Origin: Branchiostoma belcheri
Lineage: Eukaryota; Chordata; Leptocardii; Amphioxiformes; Branchiostomatidae
Assembly (NCBI RefSeq): GCF_001625305.1
Contig: NW_017804242.1
Coordinates: forward strand, 3,997,232 to 4,061,231
Length of the DNA: 64,000 bases
Direction of reading: 5' to 3'
Positions 34,330 to 46,991 of the stretch are shown one piece after another. The first letter of the stretch is position 1. Each line of letters begins with the position of its first letter. Below the pieces are notes generated by a model. It was not told the DNA's origin. It saw only the letters and a program-made list of their open reading frames with translations, and searched no databases. Position numbers and translations under genes: made by a program.

Positions 34330-36404
34330 GCTACCAAGCCAACAGTGTAGCCTCCATGCTGAGACTACCACACACCCTCAGCCCATCTGTACTGCCATAT
34401 TGTCCCGGCCATGGCAGGTGGAGGTACATTGAAGTGACACTGGTATTGTAGAAGGACCAGGGGGGTTCTGACATCAAAGTCTCTCAGCCAGCTGCTGCCT
34501 GTCAGACACAAGCTCTCCCCACCACCGCCCTTTCTCTCTAATGTCAAAAGAAGGGTTTCTATGTAGAGTAGGACGAATTTTTAATCGTTCCTTTCTTACA
34601 ACATGAAAGTGATCCAGTCTGTGGTCAGATTTGTGTTGGGGAGTGAAGGCTTTGTCTGGAGGGTAGATTGATTTTTGATTAAACCCCTTTCTTTTTCGGA
34701 ATGTTTTATTTCATGTTTAGATGCAGAGTAGCGACAGATGTCATTTTACTTCTGTAGGAAAATTTTGTTATAGCTGAGAGAAAGTTCAAAGATACCGAAG
34801 TCATGAATGCTGCAGACCCGTTGTTACTGTCTTGCAATACAGACTTCTAATAATTTTTTTATTGTACCTTTATGCTTACAAAACAAGTACGTGCCATTGA
34901 GGTAAAGTAGAAGTAAATTGTCTAGAAGTAGATTGTCTAGTTTCATAATGAATACCGGTACAAATTTTTCTGTTTAAAATGTAAAAACCCGGGAAACTTG
35001 TTAAAAATTAAAGAGGATATTTCTAACGTTATATACTGCACAGTCAAGAACAATATGACAATATTGTTAGATTAATTAGAATCTAAATTACATGTTCTCT
35101 GCTGCAGAGGAATGTGGTTATTTCTGCCTTTTCAGTGTAACTATTATGTCCCTTTATCAAACCTGTAAGAGTATCAGTGATTACAAACAAATTCACCTCT
35201 TTTTGCTCATCACATATACATCAACAGACTTGAATACTGCATAAACTCTTACGATAGAGCACCAAAAGATCACCGCTTCCCAGCCTTACAATTGTGTCCT
35301 CTCTATCTCACAGCATGTCTGTGGTGTCTCCTGCTAAGACGGGACCCTCAGTTGACTTTTGTCTCAAGTCAATTGTGAAGAACATCAAAGTTTACAAGCC
35401 GGGTCACCATTGTTCTTCTATACATCGTGCTTCACAAAGCTTTTCTAGCGTGCTCACTGAAACATCACGAATTACAGAAGTTTCTCAGTTCTTCCACACA
35501 TCATCCTGACAGGGCAGTGTCTATAGCTGGTATTATGACAACTTCTTTGATCTTTGGTTTCTTTTTCGACGTCTTTGTTGGGTGACAGAAGTCGTCGCGT
35601 GTCTCTTAGGTGGGGGGTAGACTTCAGAGAGATACCTCCAGACAGCCAAGCAGTACAAATGCTGTCTTCTGAGTCTCCATTCCAAGGATGTGTTTAACTT
35701 TCAGGCCAAGATATTCCTTCCCAAGCATTGTGTTTTGATCACCAGATTTTTTATGGGAGGCATTTTGAAAAAAATCATAAAAAGCAATGTTCTGATGTAA
35801 TGGGTCATATCATAATAAACTTCACAGCAGGCAGCAGAAGATAAAATCAGACCGTTACCCTTTTGGCTGCCATGGAAACAGCATCTGAATACCCTTTGAG
35901 CTTTGTCTGCTTACCCCCCTCCCCCTCCATGTATGACCTTATCTTCAATAATGTTGGCAATTTAGGCTACCAAAGTGTTCTTGCCAAATGACTACTGAAC
36001 CAAGTATCTTTCACCAAGTTATTGAACAGTTAGACAAGCATTTGGGACATGTATACATATTTAGAGCCTTTTTGGATCTGAATGGCTCATCAACCAAAAA
36101 GGCCATGAATGTCTACATGTCGTAAAAGAGTGACTGAGGTCAAAAAGGCAGTGGCTGTCAACAAGTGATGTATAGTTTGGCATTTCTGAGTTTTGAAATG
36201 TATACTTGTTCCAATTCATCATTTTTGACAGATGCAAATGGATTATGAATAGCTTAGATACTTGTGATAGCATTGTGATGATTGCTATTTGTAAGTGCCT
36301 TGGGTCATTATAACACAAATAGCCAGTTCGAATCCATTTTTGCAAAGTCCAATATCTCTTACGAAGTATGCATTTGCAGTGGGTTGTCATGATCAGGGCA
36401 TGGT

Positions 36405-36718
36405 GTTTGGAAGGCAGAGCCCATCCCTCTCCTTCCACAGCCTTGTACCTCCCCAACCGAAGTCAGGTACCCATTTTACACTTGGATAGAGTGAAGAAAG
36501 CCTTTTGCAATAACACAGCATCTAGGAATCAAACGTGCGACTTCTCGATTTCGTCCCTCTGGTCACTCCATCATTTTATACCTGGGTGTATGAGTGATGA
36601 GGAAAGTAGTATAAAGTGCCTTTCCCAAAGATACCATGTCTAGCCGGGGATCAAACCCGCAACCTCTTGATCCTGTGTCCGCTAACCTAGCCACTCTGCT
36701 ATTGGGCGCCGCCAAAGA
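36405..36718 (-). mobile_element. dimeric tRNA-derived SINE, minus strand
   Basis: Read on the minus strand: A box AGCAGAGTGGCTAGG, B box GCGGGTTTGATCCCC, then a body ending in CCAGGTATAAAATG. This is followed by a second unit with its own B box (GCACGTTTGATTCC) and a related body ending AAGTGTAAAATGGGTACC. The two units are recognisably homologous; the second lacks the A box. Confidence 0.65.
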
Positions 36719-37127
36719 TGCTATCTCTCACTAAATAACTTTCATAATCCATGATATCCATCACACAAACGTTGAGCTGTTGTGTTGACAAGTTGAGTAA
36801 TGTTCGGTGTGGGGTCTCTGCTTTCCACCTACGCAATACGCATCACTTAATGGAGCATGGATTTTCCCACCGAGCCCATACCTTCCCATGCGAGCGTTCT
36901 GATAAGCTATTTAACCCCAGACATCACTTCCGGCGCCCTCTCCACCAGACCAGATCTGTGTTTGTCATTGGTTCCTTAGCGAGTGGCCACAGATAACTAC
37001 TGACTGTTTGCCATGATGTTGTCTCAATACATGGTAACTGATGACAGCGCATCCTCTTAATGCCTTTGAGCTTGGAGTCTTTTGTGTTCTCATCTCTTTG
37101 GTAAGAATTTAAAGGTCAGATTTAAGT

Positions 37128-37316
37128 GCTGTAAATAAGGTTATATTTTACGGGTGCAGTGAAAATGAGGTTTTAACATTGTTTGAAGTTTGCGGTTGAA
37201 ACGATGTGGTAGTATAGTGGAACTAGACAACACATTTGCAGTATAATTAATAAGAACAGTCACTCTGAAAAAAACTACAGTGTGAAAGTTTCCACATCAA
37301 TTTTTTTTTTACAGTA
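37128..37316. mobile_element. TACTGTAAATGC-family MITE
   Basis: CTGTAAATAAGG start, GTGCAGTGAAAATGAGG, GAAGTTTGCGGTTGAAAC and GTGAAAGTTTCCACAT ending in TACAGTA. Confidence 0.65.
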
Positions 37317-37432
37317 GCAAGTTGCAAATCATGATGCGTCCTGTGTTTGCTATACCTTCCTTCTAGACAGACAATTGCATGTTTGTATTTGAATGAAGTT
37401 TAAAACGATTTCTCTATGTTGTTTTCCTACAG

Positions 37433-37483
37433 GATGTTGATGCAGGTATAGCTGTGGAGCTGACGACTTTGTTAACCAGATAA
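37433..37483 (+). CDS. candidate terminal coding exon, 51 bp
   Basis: A strong acceptor (TATGTTGTTTTCCTACAG, ending 37432) precedes an open frame reading DVDAGIAVELTTLLTR and then TAA at 37481. AATAAA lies at 37918-37923, about 435 bp further on, giving a plausible 3' untranslated region. I do not recognise the protein. Its phase (0) does not match the trailing phase of the exon at 15827, so the two are not adjacent exons of one transcript as drawn. Confidence 0.25.
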   Translation, partial: DVDAGIAVELTTLLTR

Positions 37484-37917
37484 GTTTCACAGAGGGCACC
37501 AAACACTGAAGAGACGCATTTTCCGTTTTTATTTGGTAGGTGAAAATTCCATTCGATATATCGTATATTTTTTAAATCTACACCGTAAAAGGTACAGATT
37601 TGTTGCACCAAAGAGCGATTTATAGGCTATAAAGATACAGATTTGTAGTCCGATTGCACACACACATGCCCCCAAAGGTTATTGACCACTTGGGGTAGCC
37701 TACTTTGTTTTGATTTTGTCATCAGTACGATGTGCCTTTGCCCACTTTGCAAACTCTGTTACAACTTAAAGGAGGTTTGTGTTCTACATACTCTTGTTGT
37801 TGTTTTGCCTTTTAATCTAATATCAGTATATGCTCCACTCTTTCATATTCCTGTATCCTAAAAGCAGGGCTACTTCTCACAACAGATGCTAAGCATCAAC
37901 CCATCATCCACAAAGAC

Positions 37918-37923
37918 AATAAA
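37918..37923 (+). terminator. candidate poly(A) signal AATAAA
   Basis: The first AATAAA on the plus strand after the candidate stop codon at 37481, followed by T/G-containing sequence. Single hexamers are common in AT-rich DNA. Confidence 0.2.
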
Positions 37924-38616
37924 ACCTTCTGGTCTCTCGCTGTCATAAAGTCGTTTGCAGGCTAGATGTGTCTCAGAGGACCGTGGAATTTGACTCCCGT
38001 GTGTTCCATTATCATACGTGTAAATTTGCATTACAATCTTGGTGATGATGTCTGCTATTTGTTATAAAACTGTCATGGGTTTGAGAGATGACTGCAATTT
38101 TTGGTTCACTCTGTAGATATGGCAATTTTATATTGTACCATCATTATGAATATGATATGGATAAGTTACATACATGTAAGTGTAGTAAGACACTGTATTA
38201 CACAATCAACAGCTTTGTTATAGTCCAAAGTCATTAGTTTTTAAGCTCTTGTTTTCATCTTTAGAAGTCTGCAATATGAAAACTACAGGTTCTGAGTAAG
38301 CACTTTTGTTTTTTTCCATAAACATAATTTTTCACATACCAAAGGGAGATGAAATATGGATGAATTGCTGGTAAGAGATATTGTTCATGACTAGTTATTG
38401 GCAATTTCATCGCTCTTATCATTCCTGTACCTTATTGCTGGAATATTATGAAATTCATTTAAATTCCTTCCCAGATTATGTTAAAGCGGATGCTTTTGAA
38501 ATGTTGTCATTGGGAGTAAGTAGATTTTTTTTCATCTCTTGTTCCTTGATCATGGAAAAGTGCTTTGAATCTGAAGGAAAAAAGATGAGGAAAACAGGGA
38601 CTGCATCTGGCAATGC

Positions 38617-38822
38617 ACTGTATATTCATTTACTTTCACAGAGGTTTTAGTTCACGGTAAAAGGAAAAGGAGGTTTTTAAAGTGTTTTGAATATTTGGTA
38701 GAAACAATTCTACAGTACTGTGGTCATACGTAATATTCACAAAGTCATGAATTCATGCAGGAGACGTCACCAGGAAAAACACGGAAAATAAAACGTTGTA
38801 AAAGTTTCGAGATTCACAGTAC
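38617..38822. mobile_element. TACTGTAAATGC-family MITE
   Basis: ACTGTATATTCATTTACTTT, CAGAGGTTTTAGTTCACGG, AATTCTACAGTACTGTGGTC centre and AAAGTTTCGAGATTCACAGT. Confidence 0.65.
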
Positions 38823-40604
38823 CGGTATTTGAAGAACATTTGCTATGACTGGCGATGTTCACGATCTTTAGAAAACTCTGGAATAACAGACATGATCAAG
38901 AAGAAAAGCTAGGCCATGTTTGCATTCTTTCCCCTGACCTCACATCATGTAAAACTAGTCCCCCAGCCAACAACAACTATTCCCTTGTTATTCCTCTATT
39001 CCATTGTTTTCGATATTTGCTACGAAATTGCGCCCGCAGAACTTCTTGCACCACTCCACCAACTGTCCCCCCAACAATTCCAGGCAACACAAATGTTATT
39101 CTGGGAGCCCAGTTTGCTTATGCAGCTCCCTCTGAGCTCAGCACAATAGACTTTCGGCTCTTCTGAAAAAGTCGCAGCTTTGTGGCGAACCACCCAGCCT
39201 TAGAAAACTGTGCCTAATGAAGGGAAAAATCAGCTTCATTTCAATTTAGGAGAACTCCTTTGTGGTAATGAGGAGAAATTTCTGTCTCGGAAATGAAACC
39301 TTTGCTTAGACGAGAAAGCTTTTTTTAGTTCAGTCTGGCTGTTTTTGCCACAGATAAATTGAAAGATAACATTTTTGGGCACTTTGCCTTGGGAAATTAG
39401 TTGGATTAGGCCGTTGCTAGGCTGTAGTGAGATTGTGCATATTGTGGTGGGAAGATGGGAGGGGGGTGGATAATTTCGGTTGTCAGACTTGGACATCAAT
39501 CATTGTGGGGTTTTGCCACTTGTTTGTAAGGACGGCTTCACTTTGAGGTAATCACTGGGTGATTTGCATGGGAATAATTGTAAAGGCGAAGAGCTGCAGA
39601 AATTTCAATAGACTACACATATGCAAGACACGATAGTCAAAGTACTGAAGTTTGAAATCTTCCATCCAAAACCCTGTATTTCTTGTACAAAACTTTGTAT
39701 TTCTTAATTGTGTACTAAGTGCTTATCTGCAATATTCCAGAAATTTCAATAAGCTACAAATGTACACCGGTATGCAAGACATGACAATAGCAAGTTACCA
39801 AGTCATTTTGTCCACTTTACCCTTTTTAGGGATTGTTAAAACCATCCTATCACCAAGGGAATTCATTGAAACACAACTTGCACAGTCAAAATTTGTTTGG
39901 TCTTGCTCGGGTGCTTGAAAGGCAACCTCACCAACCCAGTCCCTTGCCACAAGAGAGCTGTTTGTGCCCAAAATAGGTAAGTTGTGTACCGTTGTGTGAT
40001 TGGCCAACTGTCCAGGTGGTCCCCACAAGTTTACACTGGGCGGGCTCCCGGCCTGTTTGGTCCAAACCTCGCCTCTCTTTGTTCCACCAGTCATAATCTG
40101 ACTTCTGAGGCCTTCTTGTAACCGCCGTGTCCTGAATACACACCCGACCATGTCGTTCCTCAGCCCTACATGAGGCAGGACAAACCACTTTACGCTTTTC
40201 GACAGGTGAAACAACACCTGCAAGGTAAACTGTTTATCCTGGCAGCAGGGAGCAGCTAGACCAACCCTGGTCTGTAATACTCGCCGGGGTTTATCAAGGA
40301 TTAACTGGTCGCTTCCTAGAAGACCTGCTTCCAGAGTTTTGCAAAGGTTTGTCTTCAGTTTGTCTCTACTGTTTCAGTCTTGTTGTGTGTTCATACCATT
40401 TTAGGTTCTGAATTATTCTTCAGGTTATTTGCAAATGGTAGGAATGGACCAAGATGCTTTCATATGTGTTGTACATGTATAATATGTTCTGTAGATGTTG
40501 ATAGTTGTCCTGGATATGCTGGTAGAAGAAGCTGAATCTTTTACTTAGCAGCCAGTTTCATTTGGGAATCATTTAGAATATACACTCACTGTGTATATGA
40601 CTGA

Positions 40605-40705
40605 GTTAGTGAGTATCTTTTTTTTTTTTTTTTTATTTACTTCAGAATTCACCTCAAAACAAGGTTCGTGAGAGCCACTTACATGTTTTGGGTTAGTGAG
40701 TATCT
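40605..40705 (-). mobile_element. short retroposed fragment with poly(A) and 14-bp duplication
   Basis: A 73-bp insert (40619-40691) lies between perfect direct repeats GTTAGTGAGTATCT (40605-40618 and 40692-40705). It begins, on the plus strand, with a T run, so on the minus strand it is about 55 bp of unique sequence ending in AAATAA plus poly(A). Poly(A) with a 14-bp duplication is the mark of LINE-machinery insertion. The source RNA is not recognised. Confidence 0.75.
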
Positions 40706-40813
40706 ATACGCTTAAGAATATACAGAGGGAATACAGAGGGAATTTTTTGTCAAAGTTATGCACCTTAAAGCATATAGCAAAGTATTTCATTCTACTGGTA
40801 TTTGTCCAGACAT

Positions 40814-40892
40814 GACTTTGGGTAGCCTGGGTGCCCTCCGTTTTTTTTTGGTAGCCGTTACAAATTGGATGGCACCCAGGCTAGACTTTGGG
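40814..40892. mobile_element. 61-bp TAGCCTGGGTGCC MITE with 9-bp duplication
   Basis: TAGCCTGGGTGCCCTCC pairs with GGATGGCACCCAGGCTA (40823-40883); perfect GACTTTGGG repeats flank it. The shortest intact member of the family here. Confidence 0.85.
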
Positions 40893-40950
40893 GTCTTCAG
40901 TTCCCATATGTTAGGCAACATCTAAAGCCTACCCTTTCAATCACTAAATG

Positions 40951-41164
40951 TACAGTCAAAACTGACCAAGAAGACCACTCCGGGGATGGAGAAAATCTGG
41001 TCTATGTAGGTTGACAGGTGGTCACTATATGGACAGGATTCTTGATGCTTGTGTCAATTGCAATGGGAAATACTATCTAACTTTCTAAGGATACTCAAAA
41101 AAAGTGATCACAATGGCTAGGTGGTCCTTATGTAGAGGTGGTCACTTGTACAGGTTTGACTGTA
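40951..41164. mobile_element. pogo/mariner-like MITE, CAGTCAAA ends, TA flanks
   Basis: TACAGTCAAAACTGACCAAG pairs with the right end GTACAGGTTTGACTGTA. The sub-ends AGAAGACCACTC and GAGGTGGTCACTT are also inverted. TA at both edges fits Tc1/mariner-pogo targeting. A one-ended relative lies at 60319-60440. Confidence 0.65.
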
Positions 41165-41270
41165 TTATAAGCTTTAGTCATATTCAACAGCGATTCCAAT
41201 TAGCAAAGATCCTAATGAGCAATGGCCCTTAATTAAAACAAAAGTGACTCATCACCAGTAAGTTAGGAGG

Positions 41271-41489
41271 GCCTGCAAGGGGGGGGGGTCCCGACAACGT
41301 TCTACGCTGAATTTGGAAACCTCTTGATTGCGCTTTACGATAAATTCCAAGTGGCTACAACGCATTATGTAGAATTAAAATGGTGAATACGCTCTACGCA
41401 AAATAATTAGATCGGTCCGTCTACGCTCTACGTAGAATTAAAACGGCCGATTACGCTCTACGGAAAAGGGCTTGCGGGCTCCCAGTTAG
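41271..41489. mobile_element. GAGGGCCTGCAAG MITE with 6-bp duplication
   Basis: The 207-bp element (41277-41483) matches the one at 7072 at about 90% by eye, including the internal TACGCTCTACG repeats. Flanked by perfect AGTTAG repeats. Confidence 0.85.
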
Positions 41490-42011
41490 GGATCACGACC
41501 GACCCCATGCAAGTGTTATTCAAAGCAATTTTGAGGATTAATCAGGGGGAAAAAGTTGTCTGAAGTGACCGCTTGGTTGGATTTCTGTGTCTCAAGTGTG
41601 GGGAAGTCTGGATACACAACATGCAGAGACAGGTGTTATGTATTCATCAGACTTCACCATGAAAAACTGGCCAACTTTGTTCTTCACAGTTTGCACAACA
41701 GCTAGAAATGTTATGGAAATACTGGGGATTGGAAGACCTGTATCAGCACTTTTGCCATTTTTTTTCTATCACCCAGCTGGATCTTGTTTTCTTTAAGTAA
41801 GTGCAGAGGAAATGTAAAGATCAGAGACAGATGTACATAAAAAGATTTAAGACGTCAGTGAATAGAATTTGTTTCCAGTGTGCTTTAGATGGAAAGCAAG
41901 GGGATGTGCCTGGTTCTGCATTGAGCTTATAGAAGCTTGCACACAATATGTATGTTGATGAATTTTTTATACAGTAACATAGAATGGTAAAAGTAACATA
42001 TGGCTGGAAAC

Positions 42012-42235
42012 TACTGTAAATGCAGAAACTTTTGCAGTGGTTTTATTTTTAGGGTTCTTTATGGTGACCTCTTAATTCTGCAAAATGATAACAACACAAA
42101 TATGTGTTTTCTAATTAGTTCTTCTGTGCGAAAGAATTGTGTTTTAAACTGTAAACTTCAAAGAACACAGTGAAAACTTCTTTTTCTGTCCTACCACGAA
42201 ATAAAACCACTGCAAATATAATTGCATTTACAGTA
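42012..42235. mobile_element. TACTGTAAATGC-family MITE, best-preserved copy
   Basis: 224 bp from TACTGTAAATGCAGAAACTT to AATTGCATTTACAGTA. The arms TTTTGCAGTGGTTTTATTTT and ACGAAATAAAACCACTGCAA are inverted. The two flanking bases are consistent with TA targeting. Confidence 0.85.
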
Positions 42236-43259
42236 AATGCAAAATATGCTTTGAGATTAATCAAATTGATTTAATTTTACTTCAGGTTTCTTTCACTGTA
42301 TTTCAGTAAGAAACCATTGAGTGTGTTTTATTGCTGTAACTGAATATGAATTGATGATCACTTCTTCCAGTGCACTATGAAATCTGAGAGTCTGTGAGAA
42401 CTGTAACTTGAAACCTTCCTAAAAGTGTAAGATGATCCTGACTGTAGCAGGATTGTGTGTATGTGTAGTGGAACCACCTCCTTGTTTCGTCTCAGGCATG
42501 AAATCTCTCTCAGTCCTGGGAGAATATGACCACAGTCTGTTACTGGTTAATCAATGTGTTCCATGCCAGCGGTGAGGTGGTTAACTTTTGCCACAGTTGT
42601 CAGTATGCCTGACATGCAGACTATCATGCATGGAGCAGTCTAGGGAGGGAGAAAGAGAGGGGGGGCAATGGACAAGATGGGAGGATAATATCAGAGAATG
42701 GGCAAGCATGACACTGAGTGAAAAATTAAGAAGAAAAATGAAAAATGAAGAACAGAAGGATGGAGAAAACTGATTGTCTGATCGTCTGTGGTGCCCAAAC
42801 TACTAGTACCCAAGGATCGAATGACTAAAGACTAAGGGATAGATGAAATGATAGTCACTGTCTCTCTAGTTTAAGGTCTTCTCATTATCAACTGAGTTTA
42901 GTTATTTGAGACACAGCATAATTGTCAGCAAGTGAAAAAGTTCTCAAAATCTCCCCCATACAACTGAATTAGACTAGCAGAATTTTAAACCATTTTAAAA
43001 CCTTTTTTTAGGTCTGAAAAAACAAAGGTACCTTGGGAAGAGGTATAATTTATTGCAAAAAGTTATGGACAGAATTTTATTGTTGCCATATCCTTTGTAA
43101 GTACCCACTTAGATACATTTATCTATTTACAGCTGCCAGGAGAAAACAGGCAATAATACCAGCAGTTAGGCAGTATATAGAATTTACATATCTGATAACC
43201 AATATTACGCAGGTGAAAACTGTCCAGCCGTGGCATTGACGTATGTATTTTAACAATTA

Positions 43260-43760
43260 CAGAAGGCTGCTCATTTTCAGTCAGCTTGTTGTTGTCTCCC
43301 GGTAAATTGTTCATTTTCCTCCTGCACAAAAGCTGCAGCTGCCCCGATTGTTCGTTTCAATTCCGCTGGCATTTGTAGCCACACAGAGGCCCTGAATGAC
43401 ACGATTTCACCACGTTCAAGAGAAGTACTCATTTGTGTAAGCGATCCAAGGCCAGAGCCATTGTTAATCTCCTGCCACACCGTTGTGTCCCTATCTGCCC
43501 ATAGGAGACATAATTATAGACATCATTAGCCTTGATGATATCTTCGAAATGAGCCGTTGTGGACTGATAATAGTATTAACGTCCAATCTTCCCCGGCTTC
43601 TGGCGAATAATGGCGCGCTCCCGACGGAGAGGCGCGATTGTTCGCAGCGATTGGTGCATGTGATCATTGCTTTGTCCCCGAGCCGTGCTCACAAGTGCCG
43701 ACATAATTTGAAGGTTTTGTTGGAAATTACATGGGGGTGGGGTGCACCGTAATGCGCTTT
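43260..43760. promoter_or_regulatory. candidate regulatory island, SOX-like sites
   Basis: Complex, GC- and CpG-richer sequence without repeats. Several ATTGTT cores (for example near 43348, 43461 and 43637) and a TGATCATTGCTTTG near 43661 look SOX- or HMG-type. No frame in it is convincing. Function is inference. Confidence 0.25.
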
Positions 43761-43779
43761 CCTACGGTTTGAATGTAAC

Positions 43780-46700
43780 AAAACACGACTGGACCCCGTA
43801 CCCTTTTATAATACAAACTTTATTTACCATCTCTAGCCCGAAATCTTATCTCAATGGAACATACAGATACGATGTTGCAAGAAAAATGGCTAGTCTATAT
43901 ACCCGATGTTTCTAGTACTTACATTATTGGGGGGTTGACTGCTCTACCGTTTTTAATGACAACTGGGTTTGTGATCTTTAATGTAGCTTTTTGGGAAGTC
44001 TCCTACTATAAAGTTCTCTGTGATGAAAGCTTGGGGGGGATTGTGATAACTGTTTTCAAGAAGCCTGTTTCTTTCAGCTTCATAATGAGAGCATTCATAC
44101 ACAACTTTCTGTCCTGTCAGCAAAATAAAAAAAGCCCATTCCTTCACTGCTTACAGTTCTTTACTTGCAACCTCTTCAGTTCAAGAATCTTTAAATATTG
44201 ACTCTTCCGAAAGGTCTGCAGCGAAATGTTTGTAGAAAAGAAAGGCCAGCCTTCTTTCCCTCACTGCTTTTGGCTTGGCCTGACCCCTATGCTTGGCTAC
44301 ATCTCATTTCTATTCATGAAAACATGTCGTCTTTCTGGCACCTGGCTTCTTTATTTCCTTCTCGTATCCATAAACTCACAGCGGACCCTATGAGGGCAAT
44401 GCTTGTGGGGAAGTTTTAATACATATCTGCCTGTTGCTTGGCTCCCAACTCACCAGTACAATCCCCAGTGAATCTACGATGGGTCTGTAAATATTTACCT
44501 TTGGTGGCTGTTATTGGACGGACTGTTGTAAGACAGAGAGTTGGGGCTATAGGATTGAACAGAGGACTGATTCTAAACCTGGGGGAGAAACTTCTAGGAC
44601 TAAGGTGATGACCTCTGTCTTCAGGCACTCTCCAGATGTCTTGCAAGAACTTCCGAAAGAGGTGACTGAGGTAGGACCTTCTGTGAAGACATCTGTTACT
44701 TAAAGGAAAGTTGTGGAGGAGTTTTGCTTGTCATGCTAGCTAGTCTGCTTGGTGGGTAGAGCAAGTGAAGTCTGTTCCACCTTTGTCTGAAATTCAATTT
44801 TCTCTGGGTCTTCTGACTGAAACGTAATCCTAATTTCATTGAATGGAAAATGAGAAGGCCTTGAAAAACCCTGTGTTTATGGTGTCTGTGCCCTTTCGAG
44901 CATGCCGGCACTGACCAGAGAACCTCACCTCCCCTTTTGTACCGCAAATTCAATTTTTCTGGATCTGGTGCGAAGAAAGGAGACCAATCAAAACCAAATC
45001 ACACAGCCTGTGTCGACGTTTTGGGGATGAAGTCTTGAGGCAAATTGATTCGTTCCTCCCCTCCCCCCTCCCCGGGATGGCTCCGAGATGTAGAAGCGAT
45101 CCGCTCTGATCTTTTGTCCGACGTACCGAGCGGCAGGATCGCTGCAGATGCTCCAAACTTCCCACCCCTTTGTTTTCCTGCCCTTTCCCTTTACCCCTGA
45201 ATATGAGACAGGCTGCTGCAACCTTCCTAGCATTGTCCTCCAGGTGTAACCCGTATTTCCCGGACCACACAGGTCCAGCGATGAGAATGCGAGGTGACAA
45301 GCGCTTTGTTTCTTGGCACCTTTGAGGAACAGCGACACCCTCCATATGGCCATTTTTTCCTGCAAATTATCCTCTCCCCCCCTTGCTTTCTTCGTAACCT
45401 CCAATTTGCCTATGAATACCTGGTACTTATGCGCGGCCTGTGAAAGTCTTGGACGAGCAAACAACCGCAAAGCTTTTACTTAGCATTCCGAGTCTGCCGC
45501 TGCCTCTTGTGGTCCTTCCTAAGTGCTCCCAAGAGGAGTTAGTACCGGTATATAGCCGATATTGAAGGCAACGCCCCGATCTAGAAGTGACTGACATCAG
45601 CGATGATGTCAGTGGTGTAGAGAGGGTGCGAGTTTTGACAGGTTTCCAGGTTTGCCACGACTTTCAGCGGACAAGGTTGACATCTGGCGCCTTCGTTCTT
45701 ACGTCAGAATTCCTGCTTCCTGGCCCGATAGCTTTTGGGAACTTTTGACCAGTGGTTCAGCCCTCTTGGAGTCATTCCAGCTTCTGATATTTGAGCTCGG
45801 GGACTGGACTGTACCTAAAGGTAGGAGTTTGAAGGGTTTGGTCTTTTGATTCATTGCAATCCTACCATAGAACCATCGGCCCTTACGGCTTGAACTATAG
45901 ACTCCAGGAACAAAAGTGCCAAGAGCTGTTGACTTGAGAAAAACTGTGGGAGACACTTGAACTTGCACTTGAACTGTTTGCCAAGCTATGCTGAAGTAAA
46001 GTATATCTTTCTTCATTCTTCCTGTTACGTCATGGTTAAAGCAAACGAGTCTGAACATTCAAAAAGCTAAGGAATATAATAGCATTTGTAGTAATTGTGG
46101 TATTTAATGAGATTTGGTCAGTTTGGGAAAAGGCTGGCTATATACATGTACTTGGGTGCCAGATCAAGTTTGCATAAATATCTGTCCAGACTATATGGCA
46201 CTTTCATCCAAAGATAAGATAACTTGTAGCTGCACTAGGAACATGTTTAAGGAACTGTTTCTGCTTTAGTGAGTTTTAGACCTGGTGGAATGTTAGAGGC
46301 AGCGCCACTAGGACTGTCAGCCACCATTTCAGTCAAAACATGCCTTAGCCCTTCTGAAGAGAGCAGGACGGAGTGTAAAAGGTTGAAGTCTCACTTTGCA
46401 CTGGCTGGGGTTTTTTTTAGTGGTAAGACACAGCTGTGCCAATAGTCCAAACTCAAAGTTCATCTTCCGTGCCTGACTCCGGATTACCGAGAAGAATTCC
46501 ACTCCAGTTTCTTTGGTGTTCTGTTTGGAAATGGCAAATACTAGGGAAGAGGAACATTAGTTGAAGTTGAAAGGATGTATTCAGACAGAAAAAAAGAAGT
46601 ATAGTATAGGTTTCAGAGAAGGTTGCAATGTACAACTAAAGTAACTTGTTACATTTTGGCCATATCATATGAGGTTGAGCACTATACTGACGGTAGTTGC

Positions 46701-46980
46701 AGCAGTTTTTGTTGTAAGGCATTCAGTAAAAGATATGAAGAATACTGAAATGAAGGATGGCTCTTTTTATCATAGAATGAAAATTGCCACAAAACATCTT
46801 CTTGCAAGTCTTCCAATGTAAGGATAGAAGAAATTTCTGTTGGAATAATGAATTTTACACTGATTTAACCAGTAGAGGTAGCCCAAAATGTAGAAATCGC
46901 TGTTTGTCTTACACAGTTGGAATCGAGGGAATACTGTCCAGTTAGTAACACTCTAGACAAAGTCTATGTCCAGTATGTCC
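43780..46980. other. no supported gene; overlapping chance frames
   Basis: Minus-strand frames of 131 (44950-45345) and 160 codons (44988-45470) overlap in different frames in GC-rich sequence, which argues that at least one is chance, and neither has a recognisable domain. The hydrophobic 115-codon plus-strand frame at 43854-44201 also shows no family features. No repeat ends seen. Confidence 0.35.
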
Positions 46981-46991
46981 CATAGCTAAAG

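Noticed and set aside
33860..36718. True tRNA genes on the minus strand
   Set aside because: A and B boxes are present but acceptor and anticodon stems do not pair, and SINE bodies follow directly.
39795..40223. 142-codon minus-strand frame
   Set aside because: Overlapped by an 86-codon frame in another phase on the same strand; neither is protein-like.
44950..45470. 131- and 160-codon minus-strand frames
   Set aside because: They overlap in different frames in GC-rich sequence where stops are rarer, have no recognisable domain or hydrophobic pattern, and lack splice context.
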